Source: Pseudomonadales bacterium
GTDB lineage: Bacteria; Pseudomonadota; Gammaproteobacteria; Pseudomonadales; DT-91
Length of the DNA: 64,000 nucleotides
Direction of reading: 5' to 3'
Assembly: GCA_013215055.1 (NCBI GenBank)
Contig: JABSRQ010000014.1
Coordinates: 33,238-97,237 of the forward strand
Shown: in pieces, positions 7,153 to 18,023 of the stretch
How positions within the stretch are numbered: the first letter of the stretch is position 1
Layout: every line of letters starts with the position of its first letter
Program-made: the position numbers and the translations under genes
The notes under the pieces: generated by a model
Told to the model about the DNA's origin: nothing
Seen by the model: the letters and a program-made list of their open reading frames with translations, nothing else
Database searches by the model: none

Positions 7153-9726
7153 TTATTGCTGATAATGTTTTTCCACTTTTTCTGTGACACTGTTAATAGC
7201 ATTGAAACTGCGCATTTGTTGCATGATGTCATCATCCATATTCAGGTTCAGATTGATGGCGCGGCCATTTTCAAAATCCGGGTTATGGCCCTGCATGCTT
7301 ACGCCTAGCAATAACTTGCCCTGATCGGTTAGATCAACGGTAGAGATCATCTGCCGATAATGATAATTACCCAGGGCTTTATAAACATAGCTCATGGCCA
7401 GATTTGCATCCCCGATGGCTGTATCTCGGTAATGAATGGTACCGCCAGGGGGCGTGGAATATAACAGGCCATTGCTGATGGTGAAATTATTTGCATTAAT
7501 GGCAAACGGTAGACGCCCATTCATCTGGCCTGTGCCGCTTAAACCCGGTGTGTTGACCACGTTAATCACCTGCGCCAGGGACAGGTTTTCCAGTTTTAAC
7601 AGGCCCTGATGGCTATCGGTATTCAGGTCAAACTGATATTCATCGAGTATCAACTCACCATCTAACAACTTTGCGCTAAAGTCCTGTATACGTATGACAT
7701 CATCATCGCTGCGGCCATTAATGGATACAGCCAAATCCTTGATAGGCACACCCATATTAACTTCGGCCATGGTTAACTTACCAAAGCTGGCATAACTTAA
7801 GGCCCGGTCATCACCCTGAAGCAATATTTCGCCGTTGAAACCTGAAAAAATATAATCGTCAAATAGACCACCCAACTCATTGAAACGTAAGCTGCCGCTG
7901 AGGGCGGTTTTTTCGCCCCAGCTGAATTCACCCTGGCCTGAAATAAGGCCTGTATTGATCCAGACGGGCAGAGAATTGAGACCTAGCAGTTGGTGCAACG
8001 GGGTATCATCACTGAGCTGCATCGGAGGTATCAGCCATTGGCCGTGGCCAAGATTGGCTTCCTGTAGATGTATGCCGTTTACGGTGATGATTTTTTGTTT
8101 TCCATGTCGCAGTGTTAGATCAACATTCAGCTGATCTTTTTTTAAGCTAATCGGGCCTGAAAGCTGTAAGTCGGCTAATGTCATGCTGCTGTCGGCTAAC
8201 GTAGGTTTTATGCCTTGAATATGTATTTGGCTTTGCAGTGTTAAACCTGTATCACCGTGTTGTAGATGTAAATCCCTTCCCTGAATAATAAGCTTCTCTG
8301 CGGTAGCCTTATCTGAGTGAAGATGATTTAAGCTGATGTTTAAGACCTTGCTTTGCAGTTGCAGTGATTTATCGTTGAGATTGATTTGTAAGTTATTGGT
8401 TTTGATACTGGCCGTTTTAGCGACGTAATTATCGTATGCCAAATTTTTGATATGGATAAAAGGGCCATCACTTATTTTTATCTGTATGGCCGGGTCCGAT
8501 TGAGACGATAAATCGTAGCGCCAATCTAGCAGTGGCTTGAACTTCAATTGGGTAAATGTTAAATCTGAAAAAATGGATTGAGTCAGCAGATGTTGTTTAA
8601 GTTGCGATGACGACAGTATACTTTGCAGTTTGATCTTGCCTGAACATTGCAGTGTCAGGTCGCAGACACTTTCGCTAAGGTTTATCTGCAAGGCTAAGGC
8701 ATGTTTTTGTTTATCGAAAATTTTAAGTTTAATGTCAAAACTACCGACTTGGCTTAGTTGTTGTTGCTGCCAGATTAATTGCAGTTCTGATTGCGTTTGC
8801 AGTTGCATAGAATCGATGGCTGGTTTATCGAGAATTGATGTGAGCTGTAAATCACTAGCGGTTTTAGCTGTGAGCGTGAGCCCAGCCTCAATATCTTTAA
8901 GAGTGGCATTATCTAGTGGCCAATGAATATTAGCAGCAAGATGCCAGCGCCCCTGGCTTTGGCTTAAGTCCTTAAACGGTGTGAATAACGTGTCAATACC
9001 TGGCTGCTGCAACATGGCGGCCAGTTGTTGAATATCGATATCACTGTCTAATTCACAGTGTGTACGCTGCGGTAGATCTTTACAGACGGTGTGTTGTGCC
9101 CATAAAACCTGATTTTTATCGCCAGTGTTTAACTGGCTGTTGAAATCAATCTGCTGTGTAGCCAGCTTTATCTGCGTCTTTAATATCAGCTCGCCTAGGT
9201 GAATGTCGGCTGATATTTGTTGCTGATCTTTCACCGCAATAGCCACTTTTAGCGCCGGCATTGAGGCATATTGGCGAAACCTTATGGCATCGATTGTTAA
9301 GTGGAAATCGCCATGCAGTGGCTCCAGGCTTTCTTGTATCCGCGTGCTTAACTGCTGAATGCTGAGATCAAAGGATTCGTTTGGCGACTGTTGTGTGTGG
9401 TCTGATTGGCTAGTGGGGGGTAAATCCAACTGCAGCGATTGGATTTGAATTTGCTCAACTTTTCCTAGGCTAAAGTCACCTTGGAATTGCAGGTTTTTTA
9501 TACGCTGCTGGCGTCCATCGATACTGAAAATCAGGTTTTTTATGTGTATTTCTTGCAGGCTTATAGAAAAGCCTTCTACTTCCAATAATTGAATATTGCT
9601 GCCTCGTTGTGCGCTTAACAGGATTTGATTGATGCTATTAATCAGCACCGGTTTCCAAGCAAAGATAACCGCACCGGTAATAAAACTGATGATACATAAG
9701 CTGCTAAATAAGAGTTTTTTAAGCAT
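7153..9726 (-). CDS. ydbH: YdbH-like AsmA-family intermembrane phospholipid-transport protein
   Basis: 857 residues. One N-terminal membrane anchor (LLFSSLCIISFITGAVIFAW) precedes a long strand-rich periplasmic body ('IQIQSLQLDL', 'IHIKNLAYDNYVAK', 'LNVDLTLRHGKQ') ending in the conserved YdbH C-terminal domain: 'GLFDDYIFSGFNGEI', 'DGELILDEYQFDLN', 'GTIHYRD', 'LTDQGKLLLGVSMQGHNP' and 'NLNMDDDIMQQMRS'. E. coli YdbH is one of three AsmA-like bridges (with TamB and YhdP) needed for lipid transport to the outer membrane. First gene of the ydbH-ynbE-ydbL operon; transcribed divergently from the hybrid kinase at 9907, with a 180-bp shared promoter region. Confidence 0.9.
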   Translation of the reverse strand: MLKKLLFSSLCIISFITGAVIFAWKPVLINSINQILLSAQRGSNIQLLEVEGFSISLQEIHIKNLIFSIDGRQQRIKNLQFQGDFSLGKVEQIQIQSLQLDLPPTSQSDHTQQSPNESFDLSIQQLSTRIQESLEPLHGDFHLTIDAIRFRQYASMPALKVAIAVKDQQQISADIHLGELILKTQIKLATQQIDFNSQLNTGDKNQVLWAQHTVCKDLPQRTHCELDSDIDIQQLAAMLQQPGIDTLFTPFKDLSQSQGRWHLAANIHWPLDNATLKDIEAGLTLTAKTASDLQLTSILDKPAIDSMQLQTQSELQLIWQQQQLSQVGSFDIKLKIFDKQKHALALQINLSESVCDLTLQCSGKIKLQSILSSSQLKQHLLTQSIFSDLTFTQLKFKPLLDWRYDLSSQSDPAIQIKISDGPFIHIKNLAYDNYVAKTASIKTNNLQINLNDKSLQLQSKVLNISLNHLHSDKATAEKLIIQGRDLHLQHGDTGLTLQSQIHIQGIKPTLADSSMTLADLQLSGPISLKKDQLNVDLTLRHGKQKIITVNGIHLQEANLGHGQWLIPPMQLSDDTPLHQLLGLNSLPVWINTGLISGQGEFSWGEKTALSGSLRFNELGGLFDDYIFSGFNGEILLQGDDRALSYASFGKLTMAEVNMGVPIKDLAVSINGRSDDDVIRIQDFSAKLLDGELILDEYQFDLNTDSHQGLLKLENLSLAQVINVVNTPGLSGTGQMNGRLPFAINANNFTISNGLLYSTPPGGTIHYRDTAIGDANLAMSYVYKALGNYHYRQMISTVDLTDQGKLLLGVSMQGHNPDFENGRAINLNLNMDDDIMQQMRSFNAINSVTEKVEKHYQQ

Positions 9727-9906
9727 GGGTTTAGTGGGGATGACAGGTTTGTACTGAGACTAGCATTATTGCCTTTATAAATTGATTGTTTTTCCTATTT
9801 TTAGACTACTTCAAAGCATTTAATGGGTTTCTGGCATTTAAGATGAAGATCCAGCTTTCATCTATACTGCAATGGCGATTCTGGAAATAAGACGGCCCGG
9901 ATTTTT

Positions 9907-12276
9907 ATGCTTCGACGTTCTTACTTATGCCTTTTTTTTATCATCTGCGTATTTGGGATGAATATTGCCTGTGCAAAAGACCATCAAGTGGGGTATCAAG
10001 GGCAGGAAAGCCTGGACTTAGCGCCCTTTATTTATTATCTGGAAGACCCTAACTGGGCATATGATATTGAGGCTGTGAGTTCGCAGGCCTTTAGCTCCCG
10101 TTTCCAGCGTAATCAAGCCAAAATATTTAAAACCCTTAATGGTGAATCCCAATATTGGTTACGCATCTCCTTAAGCCCTGAATTACTCGACAAAAGTTTT
10201 GCGGATAAGTGGATTTTATATCTACGCCGCCAACCCCAGATTCAAGGTCTGGTTTTTTATCTGTTTGAATCTGGGCAGGAAATACGTCGGGTAAAAACCG
10301 GTGTGGCATTACCTTCAACAAGCCGTGATATCGATATGCTTTTATATGCCTTTAGGGTATCGATTACAGAGGGCAAAGCCGCAACGATTTATTTACAGGT
10401 GGATAACCGCAATTACCAAGGCATTACGATTCCGCTAGAACTTATCACTGAGGTGCAGTTACATAGGCGTAATACCTTTAATACGGGTTTTTTAGGGGCG
10501 TTTTATGGCGTGATGATTGCGTTGTTTCTCTACAACGTGGTGCTGGCGGTTCGATTAAACGATTGGGCCCATTACAGTTATTTATTATTGCTGGTGATCG
10601 GTACCACCGCTTGTCTGGCGATGGATGGCTCGGGCAGCCGTTATGTGTGGAGCGCATATCCGCAGTTAACGCCAGTGATTAAACAGCTGGGCAATATCTC
10701 CATCTGCCCCGTGCATGTGGGTTTTATTTTTCTGATTTTGGGTTTGTGGAAAAGTATACCCAAGCTGCGTAGCAGTTTTATCGGTTTTATTAGCCTAAGT
10801 TCGTCTTATTTACTTTATGCGATTATTAGCGGCAATACACAATGGGGATTTCATTTTATTATCGCCAGCTTTCTGTTTGGCTTAGTTTATATTGCGATGG
10901 CGATCTATAAAAAAATCCCGCTGGCAGGGTATTTATTGATTGCCGAAGGCAGCTTAATAGCTGCATCGGCAGCGAGTATAACGTTGCATTTTTCTTCTAT
11001 CGATATGGGCTTGGAAAGCTGGCGCATGTGGAGTGTACATGTGGGGCTGGTGTTGGAGGTCTTGCTGTTTTCCCTGGTGTTGGCCCAGCGCATCAGTATG
11101 CAATACCGGCAATCATTGCAACATGAACGTAAGCTGGTGGAAGTGAAGCAGCAGGCCATTGCCGCTTACCAATCCAGTATGCAATTAAAAAATGACTTCC
11201 TGTCGACGGTGAGCCATGAATTAAGAACGCCGATGAATGCGATTGTTGGTGGCCTGCAGTTATTGAAAAAAGATCAGTTATCTGATGAATCTTCCGTGGA
11301 TATTATTTATGACGGGGCCGATGACATGATGCGGCTGGTGAATGATATTTTGATTCATGCCGAGATACAGGCGGGCAAAATTACGGTTAGAAAAACCGAT
11401 GTTAATAGCACCGCTTTTTTTACCACCTTACAGCACTTGTATCAGCAGCTCTGCAATCAAAAATCATTAACCCTGCAATGGCATGTGACGCCTAAGGTTC
11501 CGCCCTGGTTATATACCGACAGCCAAAAACTTTCCATCATCATCACTAAATTAATGGATAACGCGGTGAAATATACTGCACAGGGGTCTTTAATCTTTCA
11601 TTGTGATTATAAAATCTGCGATGAAAGCAATACGCTCGGGCAATTGATTATTCGGGTAGAAGACAGCGGTATCGGCATGAGCAAGGCCGATCAAAGCAAA
11701 ATTTTTGAATCGTTCAGTCAATTGGATACAGGCTTTCAACGCCGCTATGGCGGATTGGGAATTGGTCTTTCTATATGTCAGGATCTGATCTCAAGCATGC
11801 ACGGGCAGTTAACCCTGACATCACAGCTGGACAAGGGCAGTTCTTTTACCGTGAGCCTGCCAGTTGCACCAGGTAAGGCTGCACATCATCAGAAACCGGA
11901 TATATCCCATCAGCAACGGCTACCGATTTTGGTGGTGGAAGACAATATCGTTAACCAAAAAGTGATGCAGAAAATACTGCAGAATTTGGGTTATCACAGC
12001 GTGATTGCCAATCATGGGCAGGAGGCGCTGGACTTATTAAGTGAGCAGCGTTTCTCGCTGGTATTGATGGATTTACAAATGCCTGTGATGGATGGTTTCA
12101 GCTGTGTAGAACATATTCGTCAAATACCGGAACTGACAACGTTGCCGGTTATCGCCGTGACAGCTAATTTAATGGATGCCGATAAACAGCGTTGTTTAGA
12201 GGCCGGAATGCATGCATTTATGACCAAACCGGTGAAAATGCAGGAATTAGAAGAGCTGCTGTCGCAGTTTTTATAA
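9907..12276 (+). CDS. Hybrid sensor histidine kinase, 7TMR-DISM type, one receiver
   Basis: 789 residues. Signal peptide (to about residue 24, CACA|K), an extracytoplasmic DISMED2-like domain to about residue 185, then seven transmembrane helices about 190-400 (FLGAFYGVMIALFLYN begins the 7TMR-DISM block). The kinase core has FLSTVSHELRTPMNAI with the phospho-His at 437, an N box (KLMDNAVKYT), DSGIGM and GGLGIGLSICQDL, then a receiver with D722 (LMDLQMPVMDG) and K in TKPVK. No HPt domain is present, so a separate phosphotransferase is expected. It is followed 41 bp downstream by a second kinase of the same architecture, probably one transcript. Confidence 0.93.
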   Translation: MLRRSYLCLFFIICVFGMNIACAKDHQVGYQGQESLDLAPFIYYLEDPNWAYDIEAVSSQAFSSRFQRNQAKIFKTLNGESQYWLRISLSPELLDKSFADKWILYLRRQPQIQGLVFYLFESGQEIRRVKTGVALPSTSRDIDMLLYAFRVSITEGKAATIYLQVDNRNYQGITIPLELITEVQLHRRNTFNTGFLGAFYGVMIALFLYNVVLAVRLNDWAHYSYLLLLVIGTTACLAMDGSGSRYVWSAYPQLTPVIKQLGNISICPVHVGFIFLILGLWKSIPKLRSSFIGFISLSSSYLLYAIISGNTQWGFHFIIASFLFGLVYIAMAIYKKIPLAGYLLIAEGSLIAASAASITLHFSSIDMGLESWRMWSVHVGLVLEVLLFSLVLAQRISMQYRQSLQHERKLVEVKQQAIAAYQSSMQLKNDFLSTVSHELRTPMNAIVGGLQLLKKDQLSDESSVDIIYDGADDMMRLVNDILIHAEIQAGKITVRKTDVNSTAFFTTLQHLYQQLCNQKSLTLQWHVTPKVPPWLYTDSQKLSIIITKLMDNAVKYTAQGSLIFHCDYKICDESNTLGQLIIRVEDSGIGMSKADQSKIFESFSQLDTGFQRRYGGLGIGLSICQDLISSMHGQLTLTSQLDKGSSFTVSLPVAPGKAAHHQKPDISHQQRLPILVVEDNIVNQKVMQKILQNLGYHSVIANHGQEALDLLSEQRFSLVLMDLQMPVMDGFSCVEHIRQIPELTTLPVIAVTANLMDADKQRCLEAGMHAFMTKPVKMQELEELLSQFL

Positions 12277-12317
12277 GTTGATAAACAGAGGTTTTTTCAT
12301 GGCAGAGTCACGACGGC

Positions 12318-15134
12318 ATGACATTTAGCAGCAAGCTAATATTAGCTTCACTAACTTGGCCGCTGCTGCGCTGGCAGGGATTTATCCTGTTTATATTTAT
12401 CAGCTGTCATGCTTATAGTGAAGCACTGGATACACCTAAAAAACTTTTGGTTAATCAGCCCCTGCGGCAGGTCAATTTATTAGATTATATCTATCAGTGG
12501 CGAGATGAGTCTGCCAATATCGCCCTTGATAAGGTTCAACAGCAAACATTTGTCAGCCTGGAAGGCCATAAAAGCATAGGCCATGGTTTTACTGATGCGG
12601 CAATCTGGTATCGTTTTAATCTGCATAACCCCAGTGCAGAAAGCCGCTTGGTGTATATCCGTTTTAGCCGCGTATTATTGGATTCCATCAAACTCTATAA
12701 AACCACCGATGATGTCCACTCCAAGTTAAAGCTTTTATATCATCAGGGGGATTTTCAGGTCTTCTCTGAACGGCCCCTGCAAATGCCATTTTTCACATTT
12801 CCTATACAACTGGAGCGAGGGGGAAAGGCCACTTATTATTTTCGGGTGTCTAGTAAAAGTGCACATATGTTTGAGCTGGATATCAGTGATGCGTTTGCTT
12901 TTAATGATTTCATCTTTCGATATTCGTTGATTAATATTTTGGCTTATGGCATCGCCATAGGCTTGCTTATTTATCATCTGGTCTTGTTTTTCCTGACGCG
13001 CGAAAAAACTTATCTTTATTTTGTTGTGGCTGCGTCATCGCTGTGTGTGGTGTTTATGATTATGGATGGCTTGGCTTTTATGCTGCTGTGGCCCGAAGCG
13101 ATACATTGGCAACAAATAGCCATATTTTTCTTTGCGGCTATCTCTATGGCTTGTTTGATGCAGTATAGCCGGGAGTGTTTGTTAAGTAAGCAGCTGGCAC
13201 CCAGACTGGATAAATGTATGGTCTTTTTTACCAGACTATTTATGTTGTCGGCATTGATCGTTTTTTTTGTGTCAGATATCTATTTTCTCAATCAAGTTCT
13301 CCTGCTCAATATCTCATTGATGAGTATTTTTGTTTTGTTTCTAGGCCTGTATTTTATATGCAGAGGTCAAAAAATAGCCCGTTTCTATTTGTTATCCTGG
13401 TCACCGATAACAATGATTTATTCGTTGACGGTAATGAATTTTTATTGGAATTTTATTTCCAATGAGAGCTTAGGTGAAGTTACAAAAATATTATTTTCTT
13501 TGCAGATTATAGCGATGTCGTTAATGGTAGGCGGGCGCATCAAGGTGTTGCAAGAAAAACAAAAAGCGACAGCGCAACAAGCCCTGCAGGCGGAAACGCG
13601 TCATCAGGCCAAGAGTGAGTTTCTGGCGACGATGAGCCATGAGATTCGCACGCCATTAAACGGCGTGATAGCAATGTCTAACTTATTAATGGAGACACCA
13701 TTAAACGATGAGCAACGCCATTACAATCGTATTATCACCACTTCAGGCCAGGCCTTATTGGCGGTGATTAACGATATTCTTGATTATTCAAAAATCGAAG
13801 CGGGCAAGATGAGCATGAACGCAGACGATGTGGTGCTAAGCGAGTTATTGCTGGAGGTCAAACATATCTTTGCGCTTAGGGAAAAAGAAACGGCTAATGA
13901 ATTTGTTATCTCTTTAGCCGCTGAAATACCGGAGATCATGGTATTTGATAGCGTCAGAGTCCGGCAGGTATTGATCAACTTTATTAGCAATGCGTTTAAG
14001 TTTACCGAAAACGGTGAGGTGTTATTAATGGTCAATAAAAGCGCCGACAAACGCTTGATTTTTACCGTCACCGACACCGGTATAGGCATTAAAGCAGAGA
14101 GTTTAGAGCGGATTTTTCAAAGCTTTGAGCAGGAAAGCCAAGGTGCAACCCGACAATTTGGCGGCACGGGGCTGGGGTTGGCTATCAGTAAAAATCTGGT
14201 GCAATTGATGCAAGGTGAGGTAGGTGTGAGAAGTAAGCCGGGTGAGGGTTCCAGCTTCTTTTTTGATCTGCCGTTTATCGTCAGTGATAAACCTCAGGGT
14301 GATCATCATGCGCTAAAATTTTTGCAGGGCCTGCAGCTGATGTTGGTGGATGACAATAGGGCTTATTGCGATAGCCTGCAGCAGCAAATCCCGAAAAATG
14401 CAGACTTTTCATTAAACGCTGTAACCTCAGCTCAAGAACTTTTAAGCCTGTTTTCTGAGGGTAAAAAGACGCCCCAAATAGATGTACTTATAATCGATTA
14501 TCATTTCCCTGAGAGTGACGGTGTAGAGCTGGCCCAACAGCTGCGACAAATAGAGGCGGGGAAATTGATTCCTATGATATTAATTGCAACAACCGGCATG
14601 CTGCCAGAAAAATCCCGGTGGCAGCAGGCCGGTATTAATTTGGCCAGAGAAAAACCGCTGTTTTTATATCAATTACAGGCGGATATTGAGAATTTATTGT
14701 CTCTGTCTGAATCCTCCGAGAAGGTTATACAAATGCCTCTTCCCTATGTGCTGCCACAGAAAAAACTGCACATTTTAATAGCCGAAGATAATCTTGTGAA
14801 TCAGCAGGTGATTAAAATCCTATTGAAAAAAATGGGCCATCGCTGTGAATGTGTGGCCGATGGTCAACAGGCCGTGGATGCAGCTACCGAGGCCGGGAAT
14901 TATTATGATTTGATTCTGATGGATTATGAGATGCCGGTGATGGATGGCCTTAAAGCCACGCAAGTGATTCGTTTATTTGAACAGCAGAATAAACTTAAGC
15001 GCCTGCCTATCTATGCATTAACGGCGCATGCATTAATAGAATATCGCCAAGCTTGCCTGGATGCCGGTATGGATGGTGTTTTATTAAAACCCCTGGATAG
15101 AGAAAAGCTGCAGCAGGTCTTAAAGTCGCAATAG
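12318..15134 (+). CDS. Hybrid sensor histidine kinase, 7TMR-DISM type, two receivers
   Basis: 938 residues. A signal peptide, a DISMED2-like sensor domain ([18 protein letters not shown] ... [13 protein letters not shown]), and 7TM block about residues 200-405 precede an H-box [16 protein letters not shown] (His 441), N box ([10 protein letters not shown]), DTGIGI and [11 protein letters not shown]. Two receivers follow: the first with D727 ([11 protein letters not shown]) and a degenerate C-terminal part (REKPL instead of the usual KP), the second canonical with D869 ([11 protein letters not shown]) and LLKPLD. The ATG at 12318 is preceded by no strong ribosome-binding site; a few in-frame residues of extension cannot be excluded. 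Paralogous with the upstream kinase; the pair may sense related extracytoplasmic signals. Confidence 0.92.
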   Translation: MTFSSKLILASLTWPLLRWQGFILFIFISCHAYSEALDTPKKLLVNQPLRQVNLLDYIYQWRDESANIALDKVQQQTFVSLEGHKSIGHGFTDAAIWYRFNLHNPSAESRLVYIRFSRVLLDSIKLYKTTDDVHSKLKLLYHQGDFQVFSERPLQMPFFTFPIQLERGGKATYYFRVSSKSAHMFELDISDAFAFNDFIFRYSLINILAYGIAIGLLIYHLVLFFLTREKTYLYFVVAASSLCVVFMIMDGLAFMLLWPEAIHWQQIAIFFFAAISMACLMQYSRECLLSKQLAPRLDKCMVFFTRLFMLSALIVFFVSDIYFLNQVLLLNISLMSIFVLFLGLYFICRGQKIARFYLLSWSPITMIYSLTVMNFYWNFISNESLGEVTKILFSLQIIAMSLMVGGRIKVLQEKQKATAQQALQAETRHQAKSEFLATMSHEIRTPLNGVIAMSNLLMETPLNDEQRHYNRIITTSGQALLAVINDILDYSKIEAGKMSMNADDVVLSELLLEVKHIFALREKETANEFVISLAAEIPEIMVFDSVRVRQVLINFISNAFKFTENGEVLLMVNKSADKRLIFTVTDTGIGIKAESLERIFQSFEQESQGATRQFGGTGLGLAISKNLVQLMQGEVGVRSKPGEGSSFFFDLPFIVSDKPQGDHHALKFLQGLQLMLVDDNRAYCDSLQQQIPKNADFSLNAVTSAQELLSLFSEGKKTPQIDVLIIDYHFPESDGVELAQQLRQIEAGKLIPMILIATTGMLPEKSRWQQAGINLAREKPLFLYQLQADIENLLSLSESSEKVIQMPLPYVLPQKKLHILIAEDNLVNQQVIKILLKKMGHRCECVADGQQAVDAATEAGNYYDLILMDYEMPVMDGLKATQVIRLFEQQNKLKRLPIYALTAHALIEYRQACLDAGMDGVLLKPLDREKLQQVLKSQ

Positions 15135-15241
15135 ATGCGAGCTGAAGTTCTATTTGGTTCTAATAAATTCATCGCTTAATTCCATCACATTATTAAGAAT
15201 AAATATTATTTTTTTAAAAAACGTATAGTCGAAAAATAAGA

Positions 15242-15250
15242 CCGTTTATC
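15242..15250 (+). promoter_or_regulatory. Possible AlgR-like site before the minor-pilin operon
   Basis: CCGTTTATC matches the AlgR consensus CCGTTCGTC at 7 of 9 positions and lies 46 bp before the first pilin gene. In Pseudomonas aeruginosa AlgR activates the homologous fimU-pilVWXY1Y2E operon. The match is short and could be chance. Confidence 0.22.
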
Positions 15251-15295
15251 TGCAGTTAACATGAAAATTTTGTTAATGTTTCCTATAACTAGTTT

Positions 15296-15916
15296 ATGAA
15301 AAAACTTATTAGTGGCTTTATTTACTCTCGTATTTGCGCGACTCAGCAAAGGGGGTTTACTCTACTTGAATTGATGGTTGTTGTTGGTATCGCTGCAATT
15401 TTAATGTCTATAGCGGCGCCTAATATGCAAACTATTATACAAAACGGCCGACTGGTTGCTCAATTTAATGAGAGTGTGGGTCTATTATCTTTTGTGCGCA
15501 GCGAAGCGATCAAACGCAAGGCGTTTACCATTACCCTATGCGGCAGTGACGATGCCTATAAAGCGATTCCCACGTGTAATTCCAGCAGCTGGGAAAAAGG
15601 CTGGATGATCTTTTCTGATTCCGATAACGATAGAAAATTAGAGCCTGCGTTAGGTGAAGAGTTAATTCGTATAGGCGCACCTATTGAAGGTGGAAATACC
15701 CTTAGATCTCAGGGTTTTGATGCCTCATCTTATATCACCTTCGATAAATACGGCCAACCCACAGCCGCAGGCACGTTGATTGTTTGTGATGATCGAGGTA
15801 CAAAAAAAGCTAAGGCCGTGGTCATTTCAGCGGCGGGGCAAACCCGAAAGGCGGTGGATGAAACCAGCTCTCGCGTGGTGAATAATCACAGTGGAGATGA
15901 TATCTCATGTCCATGA
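15296..15916 (+). CDS. fimT: GspH/FimT-FimU-type minor pseudopilin
   Basis: 206 residues. A long prepilin leader ends in QRG and is followed by FTLLELMVVVGIAAILMSIAAP, the type III signal cut by PilD after glycine, with E at +5. The rest has GspH/FimT features (AQFNESVGLLSFVRSEAIKR, LCGS, WEKGWMIFSDSD, and FDKYGQPTAAGTLIVCDDRG). It is the first gene of the minor-pilin operon and overlaps pilV by 10 bp. In this position it corresponds to FimU of Pseudomonas aeruginosa, a tip/initiation component of the type IV pilus; FimT and FimU cannot be separated here. Confidence 0.88.
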   Translation: MKKLISGFIYSRICATQQRGFTLLELMVVVGIAAILMSIAAPNMQTIIQNGRLVAQFNESVGLLSFVRSEAIKRKAFTITLCGSDDAYKAIPTCNSSSWEKGWMIFSDSDNDRKLEPALGEELIRIGAPIEGGNTLRSQGFDASSYITFDKYGQPTAAGTLIVCDDRGTKKAKAVVISAAGQTRKAVDETSSRVVNNHSGDDISCP

Positions 15917-16419
15917 AAATACGATCAGCGGTTTATCAGCGTGGCATGAACTTGATTGAAGTGCTTATCACGATCCTTGTTTTATCGGTGGGATTGATGG
16001 GCATGGCCGCGATTCAATTGACTGGGCTCAAATCCAATCAATCGGCCTATTTTCGTTCACAGGCAAGCATGCTGGCCTACGATATGGCCGATAGAATGCG
16101 CGCCAATGCGACTCTTGCGTATGTTAGCACTGGCAATGATTTTGATACGGATGGTTCTGTGCCGTCATTACCTTCCTGTGTTCAAGCGGCCACCGGTTGC
16201 ACGGCTGTAGATCAAGTGGATGCCGATTTAGCCGAGTGGAGTAGCCGTGTTAAAACCGGCAATAACAGCAGCTCTTTATTACCGGGTGCCAGAGGTGTTA
16301 TCTCGGTGGATGCCAATAATATTTTTACCATTACGATTACCTGGGCAGAAACGGACTGGCAGGATACAAAAATACGGGCCGTAATAGATAAGGATTTTGC
16401 GGTTAATTTTGCACTCTGA
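15907..16419 (+). CDS. pilV: Type IV pilus minor pilin PilV
   Basis: 170 residues. Leader ending QRG, then MNLIEVLITILVLSVGLMGMAAIQ, the PilV-type N-terminal helix; SAYFRSQASMLAYDMADRMRAN is also typical of PilV. The protein forms part of the pilus-tip priming complex with PilW, PilX and FimU. Start is the ATG at 15907 or the one at 15913; both overlap the end of the preceding gene. A short spacer leads to pilW 9 bp downstream. Confidence 0.9.
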   Translation: MSMKIRSAVYQRGMNLIEVLITILVLSVGLMGMAAIQLTGLKSNQSAYFRSQASMLAYDMADRMRANATLAYVSTGNDFDTDGSVPSLPSCVQAATGCTAVDQVDADLAEWSSRVKTGNNSSSLLPGARGVISVDANNIFTITITWAETDWQDTKIRAVIDKDFAVNFAL

Positions 16420-16428
16420 GGTGCTTAT

Positions 16429-17502
16429 ATGTTGGTCAGAAATAAATCACCAATAAGTTTGGGTTATACCTTAATCGAATTAATGATTGCGATAACACTC
16501 AGTACTTTTTTGATGGCGGGTGTGATCACCATCTTTGTTGATTCAAAGCAGACGGATAACGTCGCTGAGGCGCTGGCTAGAATTCAGGAAACCGGCCGCA
16601 CTGCATTGGATATCTTAACCAAAGATACCCGCATGGCCGGTTATCAAGGTTGTGCCGATCCCGAGACGCTGGAAATGAATATCATCGCCAATAACCCGCC
16701 TACCAACAGTTTTCTAACCACGGCGGTACGTGGTTGGGAGGTCACGTCAACAACGTGGGCAGCAGGCACCGAAATCAGCGGCACGGAAGTGGAATCCAGT
16801 GCTCGTATAGGTAGTGATGTGATTGCGATTCAGCGTGGGGTTTCAGGGGATACCGAGTTGGTGGGGAATATGGCGGCCGATAATGCCAATATTCAGGTCA
16901 ATAATAATAATATGGGTTTTGCTAAAAATGATATTGTTATCATCTCCGATTGTGAAAGCGCCGACATGTTCAGGATCTCCAGCAATCCCGATTCTAACAC
17001 CTGGGCCCATGCCAATAATGTCAATTCTTCCAACCGACTAAGTCAGCTATATGATGATGAGGCCAATATATTTTCTTTTAAATCGATTATCTATTTTGTT
17101 GCTGATACCGGCAGAAAAAATGCGGCCGGAGATGCCATTAATGCCTTGTATCAGGCCCGCGATTTTTTAAATGATTCGGCCACCACAAGCTTCGAAATTC
17201 AGGAATTGCTCGAAGGCGTAGATAGTTTGCAACTGCTGTATGGCGAGTTATTGGCGACTGGGAATATGGCGTTTAAAACCGCTAATAATGTTACCGATAT
17301 GCAAAGGGTCACCGCAGTTAAACTGGGGATTTTGGTAAGCAGTACCACCTTGTCGCGCAGTAGCAATGACAGCAATACCTATAATTTACCGGGCCAGTCT
17401 ATAGCCGCACAGGCTACACCGGCCAATGGCAGAGAACATAAGGAAGACCGACGCTTACGTAGGGATTTTACGACCACCATTGCGATACGCAATCGATTAT
17501 AA
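16429..17502 (+). CDS. pilW: Type IV pilus minor pilin PilW
   Basis: 357 residues, within the usual length range. Leader PISLG then YTLIELMIAITLSTFLMAGVI, followed by PilW family features: RIQETGRTALDILTKDTRMAGYQGC near the start, IVISDCESADMF in the middle, and a C-terminal VTAVKLGILVSS. PilW is a large minor pilin of the tip complex. It sits between pilV and pilX in the usual order and is probably translated from the same messenger. Confidence 0.9.
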   Translation: MLVRNKSPISLGYTLIELMIAITLSTFLMAGVITIFVDSKQTDNVAEALARIQETGRTALDILTKDTRMAGYQGCADPETLEMNIIANNPPTNSFLTTAVRGWEVTSTTWAAGTEISGTEVESSARIGSDVIAIQRGVSGDTELVGNMAADNANIQVNNNNMGFAKNDIVIISDCESADMFRISSNPDSNTWAHANNVNSSNRLSQLYDDEANIFSFKSIIYFVADTGRKNAAGDAINALYQARDFLNDSATTSFEIQELLEGVDSLQLLYGELLATGNMAFKTANNVTDMQRVTAVKLGILVSSTTLSRSSNDSNTYNLPGQSIAAQATPANGREHKEDRRLRRDFTTTIAIRNRL

Positions 17503-17513
17503 CGGGTTGTTTT

Positions 17514-17987
17514 ATGGTTTATGCGCCAACAGAAATGAAAACACAAAAACAAACGGGTGTGGTTTTAATATTCAGCATCATCTTGTTATTGGTGATGACC
17601 GTTTTGGCTTTATCCAACCTGAATACATCCACGCTTCAGGAAAGAATGGCATCCAACTCTCAGGATTATAATAAAACTTTTTTAGCGGCCGAGAGTGCGG
17701 TATCCAATTCCATTAACGAGGTTTTTGCCGGTAGTTTAGGTGTGTTAACTGAAGCGATGGCGCTAGATGGTGTATTCACCGGTGCAGTTAGTTATGACAT
17801 ATTAGACCCACAAATCACCTCCACGGTAGAGGTTAAATATAATGGTCAGGTGATAATTACCGGCGGTAACTCCATGGATTCAGATAAAAATACCACCCAG
17901 CTTGCCGGCCAGCGTTTTGAATTTAAAAGTACAAGTAAACTCGGTTTAACCGAAACGATAATTTCTCAGGGTATTGATTACAATTAA
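17514..17987 (+). CDS. pilX: Type IV pilus minor pilin PilX
   Basis: 157 residues from ATG 17514; the ATG at 17535 (MKTQKQTG) gives a more typical short leader and may be the true start. KQTGVVLIFSIILLLVMTVLALSNLN is the PilX-type N-terminal segment, which lacks the E at +5 seen in major pilins, and ERMASNSQDYNKTFLAAESAV is the conserved PilX continuation. PilX helps recruit PilY1 to the pilus tip. Located between pilW and pilY1. Confidence 0.88.
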   Translation: MVYAPTEMKTQKQTGVVLIFSIILLLVMTVLALSNLNTSTLQERMASNSQDYNKTFLAAESAVSNSINEVFAGSLGVLTEAMALDGVFTGAVSYDILDPQITSTVEVKYNGQVIITGGNSMDSDKNTTQLAGQRFEFKSTSKLGLTETIISQGIDYN

Positions 17988-18023
17988 ATAATAGTTCACA
18001 AAGGACTGTGTTTGGAGAGAGAT

